The notes: a model not told the origin generated them from the letters alone. DNA of 64,000 bases from Microbacteriaceae bacterium (GCA_019638805.1 JAHBTA010000004.1:397928-461927); one strand, 5' to 3'; shown: positions 7,306 through 18,596, counted from the stretch's first letter. Made by a program: numbers and translations.

Positions 7306-8259
7306 CTACCGGGGTCGCGTTCGAGTGCGGGAGTAGAAGAACGGCGGCATCCGACGGCCTGGTCGACGCAACTCGGGGAAGACGACTTCCGGTAACCCGA
7401 GAGGCGTAGCATCGGCGCACCGAACGCAGTGTGCAATGCTCTGCGCTGTTTGGACGAGCCCGTCCTGCCATGGTCGGTTCGCGATGAACACGAGGTCACG
7501 AAGTCCCGCAGGGCTCGTGGCACGCACACGCCACCCCTCCCACCGCCATGGCAATCGATCCCACTCCTCCACAGCAACACCAAAGGTCGAACGAAAGGAA
7601 CTCTGGTCGAAGCCCTCGGCAAGGTGGGGCGCTGGGTCCCTGCACGTGGAGCGGCTGGTGGCGCCGTCCGGCAGACGAAGCGGCCGCCCCAGTGCGATCT
7701 CCGCCAAATCGAGGACGTCCTCGAACTGGAACCCTGACGAGGAATCGACGGGCCTGTCGCCCGCCAGCACGGCGGTGTAGTACTCCTGCCCCTGCAGCAC
7801 CGCGAGGCCGGCGGATGCCCATCGGCAACCCCATCGCTCCACGATCGCTTCAGCCGCCAGGTACAGACCCGCCTGGAATGCCGCGACCTCAGGGCGGTTC
7901 GCGCCACGCAGCGACCGCAGCAAGGCCAGTTCCGTGTCGAGGATGGTCGCGCGGCGAGCCTCCTCGATGACGGGCCAGATTTCTGCTGGGTCGGCCGATG
8001 CGAGCGGCGCCGCGAGCTCGACGGGAACCTCGGAGATCACCATCGGCCATGAGTTGACTTCCGCCGCGCCCGCGCCCGCGCCTACTATGCGATCAAAGGC
8101 CAGCACCGGTCCGTTAGGGGGTCGGAACTCAAAGTCATAGTCACCGAGATACCCTGCCGGCTGGTCACGATCGTCCAACTCCCCATCCAGTTGAATCCTG
8201 AACGCCTCCACCCAAGCGCCCCGAATTCTGGTTGCGGAGCGGACTGTCCTAGCGCGCAC
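7306..8259 (-). CDS. Unknown protein coupled to the RHS toxin; candidate immunity protein
   Basis: A 317-residue protein of no recognised family. It starts at GTG 8259. Its ribosome site GGAG lies in TAGGAG, where TAG is the stop codon of the RHS gene (8272-8274), so translation is coupled to the toxin gene. It is acidic, with no signal peptide or membrane segment, as expected for a cytosolic immunity protein. Visible features are a YLGDYDFEFRPPNGPVLAFDRI stretch early on, a helical middle (residues 95-150), and a basic C-terminus (FYSRTRTRPR). It is longer than most immunity proteins, so it could instead be an orphan cargo gene. Codon use is less GC-biased than in flanking housekeeping genes. 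Confidence 0.6.
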   Translation of the reverse strand: MRARTVRSATRIRGAWVEAFRIQLDGELDDRDQPAGYLGDYDFEFRPPNGPVLAFDRIVGAGAGAAEVNSWPMVISEVPVELAAPLASADPAEIWPVIEEARRATILDTELALLRSLRGANRPEVAAFQAGLYLAAEAIVERWGCRWASAGLAVLQGQEYYTAVLAGDRPVDSSSGFQFEDVLDLAEIALGRPLRLPDGATSRSTCRDPAPHLAEGFDQSSFRSTFGVAVEEWDRLPWRWEGWRVRATSPAGLRDLVFIANRPWQDGLVQTAQSIAHCVRCADATPLGLPEVVFPELRRPGRRMPPFFYSRTRTRPR

Positions 8260-8271
8260 GGGGTTGATCTC

Positions 8272-11200
8272 CTACCGGCAACTCAAGATCTGACCGTACG
8301 GGCAATGCCCATACATCCCGGCGTAGTTGGTGATGAGTGCAATCTCCTCGGTTCTAGCCGCGTACCATCCAACTTGCGAACTCAAGACGGTGTAGGAGCA
8401 AGCGTTGCCAACCCATCTCTCGCAGAGAGCCAGTTGGCTGGATGGCCGAGAAACTCCTACTCGAGATATGCCGTACTTCCAGGTGAGGAACTCATCGACT
8501 GTCCCGGGGAGCGGCGGTACAGGCGATGCGTGAATCTCGTACACAATGTACAGGTCCTTGGCATGCTTGATTGCTGTGCGCGTTCCCGCGCGAACCTGCG
8601 GAATCGCAACCGAAGTGCTCCGCGCTGTGTCCCCAGACAAGCTCAGCACCAGGCTCCAGACACTCAGGAACGCCGACAAGCGAGCCAGGTCTCGTGGCCG
8701 TACGCTGGCTGATGCAGCCGGCTGAGCGCGCGTCAGTGGTGTCCATGTCGCCTGCCCGCCCTTATTCAGGATTGCCACGTACGAATCGGCCGTCATTTCG
8801 CCGCTGAGGTCGAACCTGTTGATGGGGTCGGCTGGGTAGTCGTAGGCGTTGGTGACACCGCCTTCGATGGGGTCGACTTCGAGGAATCTGCCGAGGGCTG
8901 GGACGTATTGGCGGGCGCCCATCTCGATGGTGGCGATCGAGCCTTGGTGCTCATACCGTTTGGAGTGGGACCCGACCCAGGAGAAGTCCGCATCCCCCGG
9001 CAGGGTGTCCGGCACCGCGTCATCAGCACCCGTGGTGCCGATCTCACCCGTGGTGGGGTCGATGACCTGCCCGAACGGGTCGTAGGAGGCCCGTGCCCCG
9101 AGGCGGTGACCATCCTGGTCAGCGGTGAGGATCACATCCCCGTGCAGGTTCGGGTAGGACCAGGATGTGCTGGCGGTGGTGATGAGCATGCTCGCCCCAC
9201 CGGGCAGGGACACGGTGGCTTGCAGCACCGTGTTGTTCTCGTCGAGGACCAGGGTGCCGCTGTACCGGGTCACCTCGTCCGGACCGGACGGGGGATCCAG
9301 AGTGCGTTGCACGATCTGCCCGGACGCATCCCACCGGTAGGTGATCTCGGTCCCATCCGCCAGAACCGTGCCCACATGCCGATCCGCCACGTCGTAGGTC
9401 AGGGTCTGGTCGGCCAGCACGGTGGTGTTCCCATGCGCGTCGTAGGCAAGCGATTCACCGGGGCCGGTGGTGGTCAAGTTCCCGCCCGCGACCGGGCTGG
9501 CACCCGTCAAGGCTCCGGTCACCGTAGTCCCGACCAGCCGGTCCGCGGTGTCATAGCAATAGTCGACCGTGGTGGTCACCCCGGCCGTGTTCGGGTCGGC
9601 GTCATCGTCGAACACATCCGAGAACATGGTGCGGTTCCCGTTCAGCCCCGCCGCGGTGACACCGCAGGCGGCGGTCCCGTACCCGTAGGTGAGCTCATGC
9701 TGCGGGATGGTCGCGGTGACCAGGCGCCCGGCGGTGTCGAACCGGTAGGTGGAGACCTCCACCGTGCTGTCGTCGGTGAGGGTGTTCTGGATGATCCGCC
9801 CGGACTGGGACCTGACCACCGCATCCGACACCACCTGGGTGCCGGCGCTGGTGTCGATCCACTCCTCCGCGGTGAGGGTCAGGTCGTCCCAGAACACCGG
9901 CCCGCTGGAGGGGGTGGCACCGTTGTGCCCGAAGTACCAGTCCTGCGTGGACGCGACCGCGGTGAAGGTGTAGTCGACCTGCTGCCACCCCGACGTTGTC
10001 GCCGACCCCGACGAACCGATCCCATTCGCGCCGATCTCGATATCCGACAGCCCGGAACTCTGCGACGCGTCCACCCACCCGGACAGGGTGTACGAGCGCC
10101 CCGGGGTCAACCCGGTCAGGGTCTCGGACACCCCGACCCAATACCCGGACTTCGAACTGCTGATCGCGGTGGACCATTCCCCGTCATGCGCGTTCGCCGA
10201 GGTGACCGCCGCGACAGTCGCACCATCGCCCAACCACGGGTCCGTGGCGAAACCGGTCACCTCGTAGTCGTTGGTCTGCACCGTTTCGGCCGGATGAGGC
10301 CCCGACCCGTCGGTGTAGGCGTCCCGGGTCAGGGTGACCTCGTCCCAGAACACCGGCCCCGAGGCCGGGGTGGCGCCGTTGTGCCCGAAGTACCAGTCCT
10401 GCGTGGTCGCGACCGCGGTGAACGTGTAGCTCAGCTGCTGCCACCCCGAGGTGGTCGCCGACCCGGACGAGCCGATCCCGTTGGCGCCGATCTCGATGTC
10501 CGACAGCCCGGAACTCTGCGAGGCATCTACCCACCCGGACAGGGTGTAGTCCAGTCCGGGGGTCAACCCGGTCAGGGTTTCGGAGACCCCGACCCAGTAG
10601 CCCGATTTCGAGCTGCTGATCGCCATCGACCGGTCGCCGGAATGGGCGTTCGCGGTTGTCACCGCCGCGATGGTGGCATCATCTCCCAGCCACGGTTCGG
10701 TGGCGAACCCGGAGACCTCGTAGTCGTTCGAGATGACCGTGGACGGCGGGACCGTCACCGGTGCGGACGGGAAGGTCCACTCCATCCCGGTGCTGGCCCC
10801 GGTGTAGGGGTCACGGGTCACGGCGGACAGGCTGGTGCCGTTGGCGTAGGCCACGGATTGCAGGAGCTGGTTGGTGGCGTAGTCCGGGTCGGCGACGACC
10901 GTGCCGTCGTAGGAGACGGTGAGCACCTTCCCGTCCGGGTCGTAGGTGAACGCCTGGGTGTGCACGGCATCCGCCGCCGGGTCGGTCACCACCGACAGCA
11001 CCCGCCCAGTCTTGGCCTCATAGCTCGGGGTGGTGACCGTGCCCCACACATCGGTCGAGGTCACGGTGCGACCGAGGAGGTCGATGACGGTGGTGATCGT
11101 CCCTGCCGGGTCGGTCACCGAGGTGGTCAGCGGATCGCCCCCGACCGCATAGGTGGTGGTCACAGTGCGGGCGGAAGCGCTGCCGTAGGCGGCATAGTCC

Positions 11201-14200
11201 ACCTGCACCACCCGACCGCGCGCGTCATAGCTCGTGCAGGTCCAGTCCGCGTCGCCGGTGCGCTTGGTGCCTGCGGTGCGTCCCAGGATGTCGTACACGT
11301 ACTGGGTGGTGACCCCGACCGCGCTGCCGGCACCGTCCGGGTCGGCCGTGGTGGTGGACTTCACGAACCCGTACTGGGCCGTCCAGACGGTCACCCCGCA
11401 GGTTGCCGACCCCAGTGTCTCGGTGTCGCCCCAGTAGACGGAAGTGGTGGTCGCATCCCCGCCGGCAGGCATGGTGCGGGTGGTGCGCCGCAACCATGAG
11501 TTCGCCGCGGTCGTCGGCGCCTCGTATCCGGTGGTTGTCGTCAGATCCAGTCCGCCTGGGTCGATCGTGGATGTCGTGGCAGCCCCCAGCCACGGGTATG
11601 CCCCGTACCCGGTGGTCGTGGTCAGCGGGGTGACCAGATTGCCCGGCAGCCCGGAGCCGGCCGGGACAGCGTCATCGACCGTGCTGCCGGTGGCCAGCCC
11701 GTAGTCCGGCGTCAGAGCCGAATCCGGGATGTCGGTGAAGGCGCCCCCGTCGACCGCCCACTGCAGGGTGAGTCCTGCCACCGAGATGTGCTCGTAGAAA
11801 TCGACCCGGATGTGGCGCCGCTCGCCCGCTGCGACACCGGTGATGATCGGGCTGACGTAGGCCGATCCGTCGGAGGTCGTGTCGTGGATGAGTAGCTCGT
11901 CATTCAGGAAGAGCTTCCCTCCGTCGTTCAACACCGTGCGGAACTGGTAGTCACCGGCGGTGGGGAAGGTCAAGGTCCCCGTCATGCGCAGCGAGAAGTC
12001 GTCCTCCGGAATGCCCGCCAGAGGCGAACCCGTCCCCCAGTCGCGCGAGCCCAGAGTCGTGCCGGTGCCACCGACCAGACCCAGGGTGAAGTCCTTCGGC
12101 GCACCGGAGAGGTTGCCGGTGTCGAAGTACGCCACCTGCAGCCCGTGCATGCCCTGGTCGTACCCGGTGGAGGTGTGGGCGGGCAGGATCGGGCACGACC
12201 CCAGCGGGGTGCGGTCGGTGTCGTAGCAGGATGCCGGCGCCGGCCCGTACGCATCCGTCGCCAGATCGGTGAACGGGTCGTAGATCATCGTGGACATCCG
12301 CCCCCACGCGTCGGTGGTGGACAGCTTCTGATCCTTCGCGCTCCAGGTGGTGCTCGAGGTGAGCCCGAGCGGACTGGTGGAGGAGGTCGCCCGCCACGCG
12401 GAGTCGTAGGTGACCTTCCCGGCGTGGGCACCGGAGGGTGCCCCGGTCAGGTCCAGCCCGGCCACATCGATCAGAGTCTCCCCGGTGTTGTAGGTGTAGA
12501 GCTTCATCGGCCGCAGGGACGAGGTGGCCCCGTCGGGGGCGGGAGAGGTGACCGAGATCAGCTTCCCGCCGGCGTATCCGAACTCGGTCGCGACCAGGTC
12601 CTGAACGGTCGGGGTGGACCGGTTGGTCGGGTCGGCGGCGATCCAGTCGTTGACCAGCGGGTCCCACACCTGGGTCAGCTCTCCGGCGGTGTACCCGAAC
12701 CGGACCTGCTCGCCGCCCGGATCCACGATCGAGACCAGTAGGCCGTTGGCGTCGTAGAACAGGCGGGTGGTGTCGTCCACCCCGCTGGTACCGCCGGGCA
12801 CATGCCCTGGGTAGACGATGCGGCACAAGAACCCGGCCGGTGGTGCACTGTAGTCCGACCCGGCCGGGACCGGGCAGGCGTTACCGCTCATGTCGCCGTC
12901 CGCGGCCCCGAGCCCGACCTGGCCGACCGTGTCGCCCCCGTACACGAACCGCACCACCCGGTTGGTGCCGCCCGCGACCGGGTCCGCGATCAGGTCCGGC
13001 ACCCGGGTCGGGGTGCGGTACTGCACGAGCGGGGTCGCCGGCTTCTTCGCATCCGCCGCCGGAGTCACCGAGGTCACCTTCCCGTCCGCGTCGAACACAT
13101 ACACGGTGCCGCCATCGTTCAGGGTGACCTGCCCGTCGCCATCCAGCGCCAGAACGCCATACTCCCCCTTCGGCGCCTTGTAACCCCCGTCGGAGGTCTT
13201 CGTGTAGGTATGCACCGACCCGGTCACATCGGTCAAGGTCACCGATGTGGAGGTCTTCACCGCCAGGGTGTAGAACCCGCCCGCACCATTGATCGGAGCC
13301 GAGGACGACCACCCTCCCGGCAGATACTGCACCTGCTTGGTGAACCAGTCCGCCGGAACGGGCATCCCCGCCGGATCGATGCCCGGACCCTTCACCCAGA
13401 GCTCCAGGCGGGCGTTGCCGGTCGCGTCGTAGTAGTCCACCCGGATCGGCGTCGGGGTGCCCGGAAGACTGTAGGCGGTACCCCAGTCGGTCTGATCCGT
13501 GGAGCCGGTCGTGGTCCACTTGTCCACCACGGTCGTGGTGCCCACCACCACTCGGGCGCCGTCGTTGCGCACCACCCCGAACGTGTAGCTGCCCGCCGTC
13601 GGCGGGGTCACGAAACCGGTCCACCGGCCCAGGAAGTAATCAGCCGGTACCGCGGGCGCGACCTGGTCCGGCTGGGTGAACGAGACCGCCGGCTCGGTCT
13701 GCGCCAGCACCGGCTCGCGATTGTCGAAGGTGAACGTCGTCGTCGAGGTCTGTCCCTGATTGAGGGCGTTGTAATACGCGGCGGCCAGGCCCTTGTTCCC
13801 GTTCGGGTCCGCCTGTGAGTTGTACGAGAAGCTCAGGCCCATCGGCCCTCCCAGCGCCGGGATCATCGGCGAGGCGAAGTTCAGTGCCAGGTTGCCGTTG
13901 GCCAGGTTCACGCTCGCCGGTCCCGCCGTGTCGAACGGCGACGGCCCCGTCGTCCCCAGGCGCAGGTTCACCTTGAAGTGCCCGGCCCAGGCCTGCTCGG
14001 CCTCATCCGTCCCATCGTCAGCCCACACCCGCCAGGTGTACGAACCGCCATCCAGCAGTGCGCCCTCCACAGGGGTCCACGTCACCGGATCCCCCGGTGT
14101 CGTGGACGGCGCATCCAACCACCCCGAGGTGACCACCGCACCTGTGCGCCCGTCCGGGCCCGTGGCGACAACGAACTTGAACCTCACCGGGTCCGCATCG

Positions 14201-16071
14201 TCTGGGTCCGGGGTGTACGGAACGCTGAACTGCGGCGTCGTCGAGGTCACCACCTCGTCATCCGCCGGGGACGACTGCCCCTGATCGACCGCGGGAGTGC
14301 TGTTCGTGGTGAAATACCACGCCGCGTTCGTCACCGATCGCTTCGTGTCGTTACCCAACCAACCGTCGTAACCGTCCTTGACCGTGACCCGGTACCGGTA
14401 CTCCGTACCCGCTTCGAGCACATTCGACGGCACCGGGAACTCGCCCGGCAGAACCCACCCGGTGTCGTAGGCGATGCTCGAGAACGACCCCAGCCCCGTG
14501 CCCGAACCCCCGGTCTTCTCGAACTCGTACCGCACCATCCCGTTGCCGCCCGGGACGCTCACCGACGCCTGCATCTTCGGGGCCCGCGACGCCACTGCAC
14601 CCCCGGTCGGCGTCGCCCCCGTCACCCCGGTCACCGACGGGTATGAGTTGTACACCACGACCAGAGCGGTATTGACCCCCTTGTAGCTGTACCCGGTGTT
14701 CGCCTCCCAATGGCTGCGGAACCCCAACCAGTTGTTGTAAGTGCCGTTCCTGACCCACGCGGCGATCGTGGAATCCAGCGAGTCGGTCGTGCTGCCGCTG
14801 GCCGTGGCCGACCCGCCGCACAACGTGTACGACGAGACCGTCGACCCGTAACTGCCGACCCCCGACGGGCTACTACTGCCCGACCCGATGTACTCGGTCT
14901 GACACGTGGCAGTGCCCGTGGTGTACGCCAGCCCCAGTGCGGTGTCCACGACGTACTTGCCCGCGATGCCACTCAGCGGGTAGCGCGCGAACCCACGCCA
15001 GTAGATCGCATGATTGGACTGCCACGGGTTGCCAAACCAGGTCGCGTTGCTCTGCACGACCCCGTCCGACTTGTACGACTTCTGCGCATTCGGACCCCAC
15101 TGCACCGACGGATCCACAGTCACCGGGTACACCCGAGCAGGATCGGAGAGCCACTTCGCATCGGGCGTCAGCGTCAGGAGCCAGTCGGAGCCGTACGGCT
15201 CGACCCTCGCCGCCACCGGTGCCATCTCCGGCTCCCGGACGCCGGGCGCCCCGCTGGAATCCCACATGACCGGCGTCGGGATGGAGAGCCGCACGACACC
15301 CGTGGAGTCCAGCACCACGAATCCGCCCGCGTCATCCGGCTGAACCGTCAGCCCCTTACCGGACAGTACCCACCGGTAGATCGCCTCACCCTTCGGAGCC
15401 TCCGGCAGAACGAGCGCCTCCTTCACGAGCGACGGTGTCAGATCGTAGGTCAGATCGACGTCGCCGAGCACGTCCCGGTACCGCAGACCGCCCAGCGTCC
15501 CGTCACGTCGCTGAGAAGCCACGCCACGAACCTCATCCACCCCGAGGAGTCGCTGAGACAACGTGACACTCCCCGTCGACACAGTCAGGACATCACCGCC
15601 CGAGGTCGCCGAGAACTCAGGCGAAAGGGGGTGCGCCGTTCCAGCCCACCCGTCGCTCGCCCGCACGAGCGTGTCCTCGATCGCAACCCACTCACCCCCG
15701 ACCCGCACGTTTGCCGGCGTCCCGCTCAACACCGCCACCCGCTGCGAACCAGTCAACTGGTAGACAGTGCGGAACTCGTCCCGTTGCACGACCGGGAGAC
15801 TCTCCAAATCCAAGCCATCCAGATCGGCAGGAGGCGGCTCGTGCCCACCCGACGCCCGCACCGCCGAAGTCGTCCGAGGCTCCGGCGCGAACGACCCGTC
15901 CGGGACCGATCCCGAACCCGGCTCGGCCATCGTCGACACCGGCGCAGGAACGATCCCCGCGGGCAGCACCGATGCTGCTTCGCGCGCCGCCACCGGTGTG
16001 GCGGTCCCCATCGCGAATGCAGCCGCGACTACGACCGCAAGCGCCGCCCGAACCCCGAACGCGTTGAACAT
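8272..16071 (-). CDS. Secreted RHS/YD-repeat polymorphic toxin with PA14 domains
   Basis: A 2599-residue protein. The ATG at 16071 is preceded by GAGGGGG and followed by a Sec signal peptide (hydrophobic residues 8-25, Ala-x-Ala near 29). Regions in order: pro-region; DNRLRE-like domain around 310-480; beta-sandwich repeats to about 700; a PA14 domain near 760-920 ([18 protein letters not shown]); RHS/YD repeats; a second PA14 near 1300-1450; two near-identical carbohydrate-binding-like modules near 1777-2063; more YD repeats; and the RHS core terminator ([13 protein letters not shown], then NRFDLSGE) near 2420. The last 170 residues are a variable toxin domain with [12 protein letters not shown] and ARTEEIAL, somewhat like a GIY-YIG nuclease (YxG, Arg, Glu). 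A coupled downstream gene may confer immunity. Confidence 0.85.
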   Translation of the reverse strand: MFNAFGVRAALAVVVAAAFAMGTATPVAAREAASVLPAGIVPAPVSTMAEPGSGSVPDGSFAPEPRTTSAVRASGGHEPPPADLDGLDLESLPVVQRDEFRTVYQLTGSQRVAVLSGTPANVRVGGEWVAIEDTLVRASDGWAGTAHPLSPEFSATSGGDVLTVSTGSVTLSQRLLGVDEVRGVASQRRDGTLGGLRYRDVLGDVDLTYDLTPSLVKEALVLPEAPKGEAIYRWVLSGKGLTVQPDDAGGFVVLDSTGVVRLSIPTPVMWDSSGAPGVREPEMAPVAARVEPYGSDWLLTLTPDAKWLSDPARVYPVTVDPSVQWGPNAQKSYKSDGVVQSNATWFGNPWQSNHAIYWRGFARYPLSGIAGKYVVDTALGLAYTTGTATCQTEYIGSGSSSPSGVGSYGSTVSSYTLCGGSATASGSTTDSLDSTIAAWVRNGTYNNWLGFRSHWEANTGYSYKGVNTALVVVYNSYPSVTGVTGATPTGGAVASRAPKMQASVSVPGGNGMVRYEFEKTGGSGTGLGSFSSIAYDTGWVLPGEFPVPSNVLEAGTEYRYRVTVKDGYDGWLGNDTKRSVTNAAWYFTTNSTPAVDQGQSSPADDEVVTSTTPQFSVPYTPDPDDADPVRFKFVVATGPDGRTGAVVTSGWLDAPSTTPGDPVTWTPVEGALLDGGSYTWRVWADDGTDEAEQAWAGHFKVNLRLGTTGPSPFDTAGPASVNLANGNLALNFASPMIPALGGPMGLSFSYNSQADPNGNKGLAAAYYNALNQGQTSTTTFTFDNREPVLAQTEPAVSFTQPDQVAPAVPADYFLGRWTGFVTPPTAGSYTFGVVRNDGARVVVGTTTVVDKWTTTGSTDQTDWGTAYSLPGTPTPIRVDYYDATGNARLELWVKGPGIDPAGMPVPADWFTKQVQYLPGGWSSSAPINGAGGFYTLAVKTSTSVTLTDVTGSVHTYTKTSDGGYKAPKGEYGVLALDGDGQVTLNDGGTVYVFDADGKVTSVTPAADAKKPATPLVQYRTPTRVPDLIADPVAGGTNRVVRFVYGGDTVGQVGLGAADGDMSGNACPVPAGSDYSAPPAGFLCRIVYPGHVPGGTSGVDDTTRLFYDANGLLVSIVDPGGEQVRFGYTAGELTQVWDPLVNDWIAADPTNRSTPTVQDLVATEFGYAGGKLISVTSPAPDGATSSLRPMKLYTYNTGETLIDVAGLDLTGAPSGAHAGKVTYDSAWRATSSTSPLGLTSSTTWSAKDQKLSTTDAWGRMSTMIYDPFTDLATDAYGPAPASCYDTDRTPLGSCPILPAHTSTGYDQGMHGLQVAYFDTGNLSGAPKDFTLGLVGGTGTTLGSRDWGTGSPLAGIPEDDFSLRMTGTLTFPTAGDYQFRTVLNDGGKLFLNDELLIHDTTSDGSAYVSPIITGVAAGERRHIRVDFYEHISVAGLTLQWAVDGGAFTDIPDSALTPDYGLATGSTVDDAVPAGSGLPGNLVTPLTTTTGYGAYPWLGAATTSTIDPGGLDLTTTTGYEAPTTAANSWLRRTTRTMPAGGDATTTSVYWGDTETLGSATCGVTVWTAQYGFVKSTTTADPDGAGSAVGVTTQYVYDILGRTAGTKRTGDADWTCTSYDARGRVVQVDYAAYGSASARTVTTTYAVGGDPLTTSVTDPAGTITTVIDLLGRTVTSTDVWGTVTTPSYEAKTGRVLSVVTDPAADAVHTQAFTYDPDGKVLTVSYDGTVVADPDYATNQLLQSVAYANGTSLSAVTRDPYTGASTGMEWTFPSAPVTVPPSTVISNDYEVSGFATEPWLGDDATIAAVTTANAHSGDRSMAISSSKSGYWVGVSETLTGLTPGLDYTLSGWVDASQSSGLSDIEIGANGIGSSGSATTSGWQQLSYTFTAVATTQDWYFGHNGATPASGPVFWDEVTLTRDAYTDGSGPHPAETVQTNDYEVTGFATDPWLGDGATVAAVTSANAHDGEWSTAISSSKSGYWVGVSETLTGLTPGRSYTLSGWVDASQSSGLSDIEIGANGIGSSGSATTSGWQQVDYTFTAVASTQDWYFGHNGATPSSGPVFWDDLTLTAEEWIDTSAGTQVVSDAVVRSQSGRIIQNTLTDDSTVEVSTYRFDTAGRLVTATIPQHELTYGYGTAACGVTAAGLNGNRTMFSDVFDDDADPNTAGVTTTVDYCYDTADRLVGTTVTGALTGASPVAGGNLTTTGPGESLAYDAHGNTTVLADQTLTYDVADRHVGTVLADGTEITYRWDASGQIVQRTLDPPSGPDEVTRYSGTLVLDENNTVLQATVSLPGGASMLITTASTSWSYPNLHGDVILTADQDGHRLGARASYDPFGQVIDPTTGEIGTTGADDAVPDTLPGDADFSWVGSHSKRYEHQGSIATIEMGARQYVPALGRFLEVDPIEGGVTNAYDYPADPINRFDLSGEMTADSYVAILNKGGQATWTPLTRAQPAASASVRPRDLARLSAFLSVWSLVLSLSGDTARSTSVAIPQVRAGTRTAIKHAKDLYIVYEIHASPVPPLPGTVDEFLTWKYGISRVGVSRPSSQLALCERWVGNACSYTVLSSQVGWYAARTEEIALITNYAGMYGHCPYGQILSCR
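9870..10740 (-). repeat. 456-bp tandem duplication inside the RHS gene
   Basis: Two adjacent copies, offset by 456 bp (for example the block starting at 9921 recurs at 10377), encode 152-residue modules that share long identical runs such as [20 protein letters not shown]. The modules resemble carbohydrate-binding beta-sandwiches. The high identity points to recent duplication within the gene. Confidence 0.85.
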
Positions 16072-16234
16072 GGCGAATCCCCCTCGACTCACCCACCGCT
16101 ACACGCGCAGCCCAGGCAATCAACCCGAGAAAAGCACACGCGATCCCGGCAGTATGGACCCGAAGTCAACGACAGCGCAAGGGCGAATTTCGCCCAGGAT
16201 GGCGCTCGCGCTCCCGCGATGCCAGGCTGGCCGC

Positions 16235-16648
16235 ATGAACGGGCTCACCATCGCCGGGGCGGTTCTCGCCGTGATCGCGGCGCTCATCCACGTGTACATC
16301 TTCGTGCTGGAGAGCGTGCGGTGGACCGCCCCCGCGACACGCAAGGTCTTCGGGGTGCGCACCGCCGAGGACGCCGAGCTCATGCGGCCCCTCGCGTTCA
16401 ACCAGGGCTTCTACAACCTCTTCCTCGCGCTCGGCGCACTCGTGGGCATCGTGCTCATCGTGACCGGCGGCGTGGTTCGGGCCGGGTACGGGGTCGCGAT
16501 CTTCGCGCTGTCGTGCATGACGCTCGCCGCCGTCGTGCTCGTCTCCTCCAACCCGAGGATGCTGCGCGCGGCTCTCCTGCAGGGCGTCGCGCCGCTCGCG
16601 GGAATCGTGCTGCTCGCCCTCGGGGCGGTAGCGCTCACGACGGGCTGA
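16235..16648 (+). CDS. DUF1304-family membrane protein
   Basis: A 137-residue protein with four hydrophobic segments (about residues 5-25, 52-75, 80-103, 113-135). The motifs HVYIFVLESVRW and FNQGFYNLFLALGA are the hallmarks of DUF1304 inner-membrane proteins. Function in the family is unknown. The start is ATG 16235, 6 nt after a CAGGCT -10-like box at 16223-16228, so the mRNA is probably leaderless. The 3' end overlaps the convergent PH-domain gene by 14 bases. Confidence 0.85.
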   Translation: MNGLTIAGAVLAVIAALIHVYIFVLESVRWTAPATRKVFGVRTAEDAELMRPLAFNQGFYNLFLALGALVGIVLIVTGGVVRAGYGVAIFALSCMTLAAVVLVSSNPRMLRAALLQGVAPLAGIVLLALGAVALTTG

Positions 16649-17060
16649 GACCCAGGTGCCGCCGGATCGCGGCGGCCTGCGTGGCCCCGCGCTCGCCTGC
16701 CGCGACGGTCGTGCCGATCTCGCGCACCCACCCCGACTCGGGCGTGAAGCGCAGCACCACGAGCAGCGGGTTCTCGGTGCCCAGGAACCGCCAGTACGGC
16801 ACGGTCGTCACCGCGCGCAGCTCGCCCGGGGCATAGCGGAGCGAGCGCGCCCACCCGCGCACCACGACATCCGGCCCGTCGAGGAAGACTCCGGTGAAGA
16901 ACGACCGGACCACGACCACGAGCGCGAGCGCCTCGATGACGAGCACCGCGACCAGGGGCCCGCCCAGCGCGAGCCAGGCGCCCAGGAACCCGGTCGCGAC
17001 GGCGAGCATCGCGAGCGCGAGGATGCGGATCGCCCCGCCCGAACCGGGCAGCCGGGTCAC
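16635..17060 (-). CDS. PH-domain-like membrane protein
   Basis: A 141-residue protein. Start GTG 17060 overlaps the stop of the HemD-like gene in a GTGA tetranucleotide, so the two are co-translated. Two hydrophobic segments (about residues 13-30 and 35-55) form a membrane hairpin. They are followed by a soluble beta-rich part with VRGWARSLRYAPGEL, VPYWRFLGTENPL and WVREIGTT, typical of the small actinobacterial PH-domain membrane proteins. Function unknown. It ends convergent with, and slightly inside, the DUF1304 gene. Confidence 0.65.
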   Translation of the reverse strand: MTRLPGSGGAIRILALAMLAVATGFLGAWLALGGPLVAVLVIEALALVVVVRSFFTGVFLDGPDVVVRGWARSLRYAPGELRAVTTVPYWRFLGTENPLLVVLRFTPESGWVREIGTTVAAGERGATQAAAIRRHLGLSPS

Positions 17061-17812
17061 GATCCCGCCGCGTAGTCGACGAGCGCCTCCACGAGCGCCT
17101 CCGGGGTGCGCTCGTCGGCGATGGAGTGCACGGTCAGCCCGGCCGCGCGGGCGTCGAACGCGGTGCGCGGGCCGATGCACACCACGACCGTCGAGGCGGG
17201 CAGCGCGGGCAGCTGGGCGGCGAGCTGCCGGGCGACGCTGCCCGAGCTCACCAACACCCCTCCGATACGACCGAACTCCAGATCGGTCAGCACCTCGGGC
17301 GCGAGCGGAACCCCGACCGTGCGGTACGCGGTCACGAACTCGACCGCGAAGCCGAGCTTCTCGAGCCCCGCGACGAGAGTCGGCTCCGCCACGTCGGACT
17401 GAGGGATGAGCACGCGCCCCCGGATCTCGCTCGCCGGCCACTCCTTGACCAGCCCGCGCGCGGAGTTGTCCGAGACCGGCACGAAGTCGACGCGGTACCC
17501 GGCCTGCTGCAGGGCGATCGCCGTCGTCTCGCCCACCGCGGCGATGCGCGTGCCGGTGGGCACCACGACCTTCTGACCGCTCAGGACGTCCACCGTCGTC
17601 GCGCTCGTGACCACGAGCCAGTCGAACTGCCCGTCCTGCAGTTCGTGCAGCGCGTTGGCGAGGACGACCGGGTCCTCGGCTCCCGCGAAGTTCAACAGGG
17701 GGGCGACCACCGGCACCGCGCCGAGCGAGCGCAGGCCCGCCGCGACGTTGTCGCCCCAGGTGCCGCCACGTGGAACGAGAACCCGCCACCCGGACAGGGG
17801 CTTGGCCGCCAT
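17057..17812 (-). CDS. Uroporphyrinogen-III synthase-like protein
   Basis: A 251-residue protein with the two-lobed HemD architecture: WRVLVPRGG at the start, VVTSATTVDVL near residues 67-77, IAAVGETTAIALQQAGY near 89-105, and VLVSSGSVARQL near 190-200, followed by VVCIGPRTAFDARAAGL. HemD converts hydroxymethylbilane to uroporphyrinogen III in haem synthesis. No other tetrapyrrole synthesis gene is adjacent, and true hemD usually sits with hemC or hemB, so this may be a second copy. The ATG at 17812 is used; GTG codons at 17815 and 17824 are alternatives. The gene is coupled to the PH-domain protein downstream. Confidence 0.75.
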   Translation of the reverse strand: MAAKPLSGWRVLVPRGGTWGDNVAAGLRSLGAVPVVAPLLNFAGAEDPVVLANALHELQDGQFDWLVVTSATTVDVLSGQKVVVPTGTRIAAVGETTAIALQQAGYRVDFVPVSDNSARGLVKEWPASEIRGRVLIPQSDVAEPTLVAGLEKLGFAVEFVTAYRTVGVPLAPEVLTDLEFGRIGGVLVSSGSVARQLAAQLPALPASTVVVCIGPRTAFDARAAGLTVHSIADERTPEALVEALVDYAAGS

Positions 17813-17946
17813 CACGGGCCCCACCGTCCGGGCGCGCCCGGGTGCGTACCGAGACGCAGACCGGGGACCTCGCTCATCGCCCCCATCCTCCCGCTCTCGC
17901 GCGCGGAGCGCGAATCGGGAGTTCAGGGCCCGGTCGAGTTCAGAGC

Positions 17947-18183
17947 TCAGTCGTCGTCGGGGCCGAAGATCGCCCAGGCCAGCACACCGACCGCGACCAC
18001 CGCGACGGCCACGCCGCCGATGATGAACGGCAGCGGGTTCTTCTCGTAGGCGTTCATCGCCTGCTTGCCCAGCTCCTGCGCGCGCTTGGGCACGTTGAGC
18101 CGGTCTTCGATCGCGTCGAGTGCGCTGGCGAGTTCGTCGCGTGCGCGCTGGGCCTGAGCTTTGGCGTTCGAGGGGGTGCTCAT
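17947..18183 (-). CDS. DUF3618-family small membrane protein
   Basis: A 78-residue protein. The N-terminal half carries ARDELASALDAIEDRLNVPKR, the DUF3618 signature. One transmembrane helix follows (about residues 53-73) and a short acidic GPDDD tail. It overlaps the upstream Holin-X gene by 4 bases. DUF3618, Holin-X and YtxH-like genes often occur together in Actinobacteria, apparently as envelope-stress or membrane-shaping proteins. The exact role is unknown. Confidence 0.85.
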   Translation of the reverse strand: MSTPSNAKAQAQRARDELASALDAIEDRLNVPKRAQELGKQAMNAYEKNPLPFIIGGVAVAVVAVGVLAWAIFGPDDD

Positions 18184-18596
18184 TCTGTCCTCCGCTTTCC
18201 GATTCCCTTGATGGCTCTGAGGTCGCGCTGGATGCTGTCGATCGACTCGGTCGGGACGGGGGGCACCCCGCGCATCAGGATTCGATACCCGATGAGACCC
18301 AGGATCGCGCCCGCGATCAGCAGGACGGCCGCGACCAGGAGGGCTGCGAGCCAGCCGGGCATGACCTGCGACAGCGCGAGGATCGCCGCGGTGAGCAGCA
18401 TGCCGAGCATGCCCAGCAGGATGATGGCGGCGCCGGCGATGAGGCCGGCCCCGACGCCGAGCGCCTTGAGCTTCGCGGTGAGCTCGACCTTGACGAGCTC
18501 GATCTCGCGCATGACGAGCTCCTGCACCAGCGTGGGGATGCTGGTGACCAGCTCGATGAGCGAGCGCTTGCGAGGTGCCGGGCTCGGCGTGGTCAT
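18180..18596 (-). CDS. Actinobacterial Holin-X family (phage holin superfamily III) protein
   Basis: A 138-residue integral membrane protein. An amphipathic N-terminal region (SLIELVTSIPTLVQELVMREIELVKVE, residues about 12-38) is characteristic of the Holin-X/DUF1469 family. Two long transmembrane helices follow (about 46-72 and 78-105). The tail is basic. Despite the name, such chromosomal genes are not prophage markers, and nothing else here is phage-like. It belongs to the three-gene operon with the YtxH-like gene upstream and DUF3618 downstream. Confidence 0.85.
   Translation of the reverse strand: MTTPSPAPRKRSLIELVTSIPTLVQELVMREIELVKVELTAKLKALGVGAGLIAGAAIILLGMLGMLLTAAILALSQVMPGWLAALLVAAVLLIAGAILGLIGYRILMRGVPPVPTESIDSIQRDLRAIKGIGKRRTE

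Noticed and set aside
9870..10740. CRISPR-like repeat array
   Set aside because: There are only two copies of 456 bp, both coding and in frame. No short spaced repeats were seen anywhere in the window.
8908..11499. Long plus-strand open frame (863 codons) opposite the RHS gene
   Set aside because: It is an antisense shadow caused by high GC in third positions. The minus-strand frame has clear RHS motifs over the same bases, and the plus frame is Gly/Arg/His-rich without domains.
17947..18596. Prophage remnant suggested by a holin-like gene
   Set aside because: Holin-X and DUF3618 are chromosomal actinobacterial families that commonly occur together. No integrase, capsid or lysin gene is nearby.
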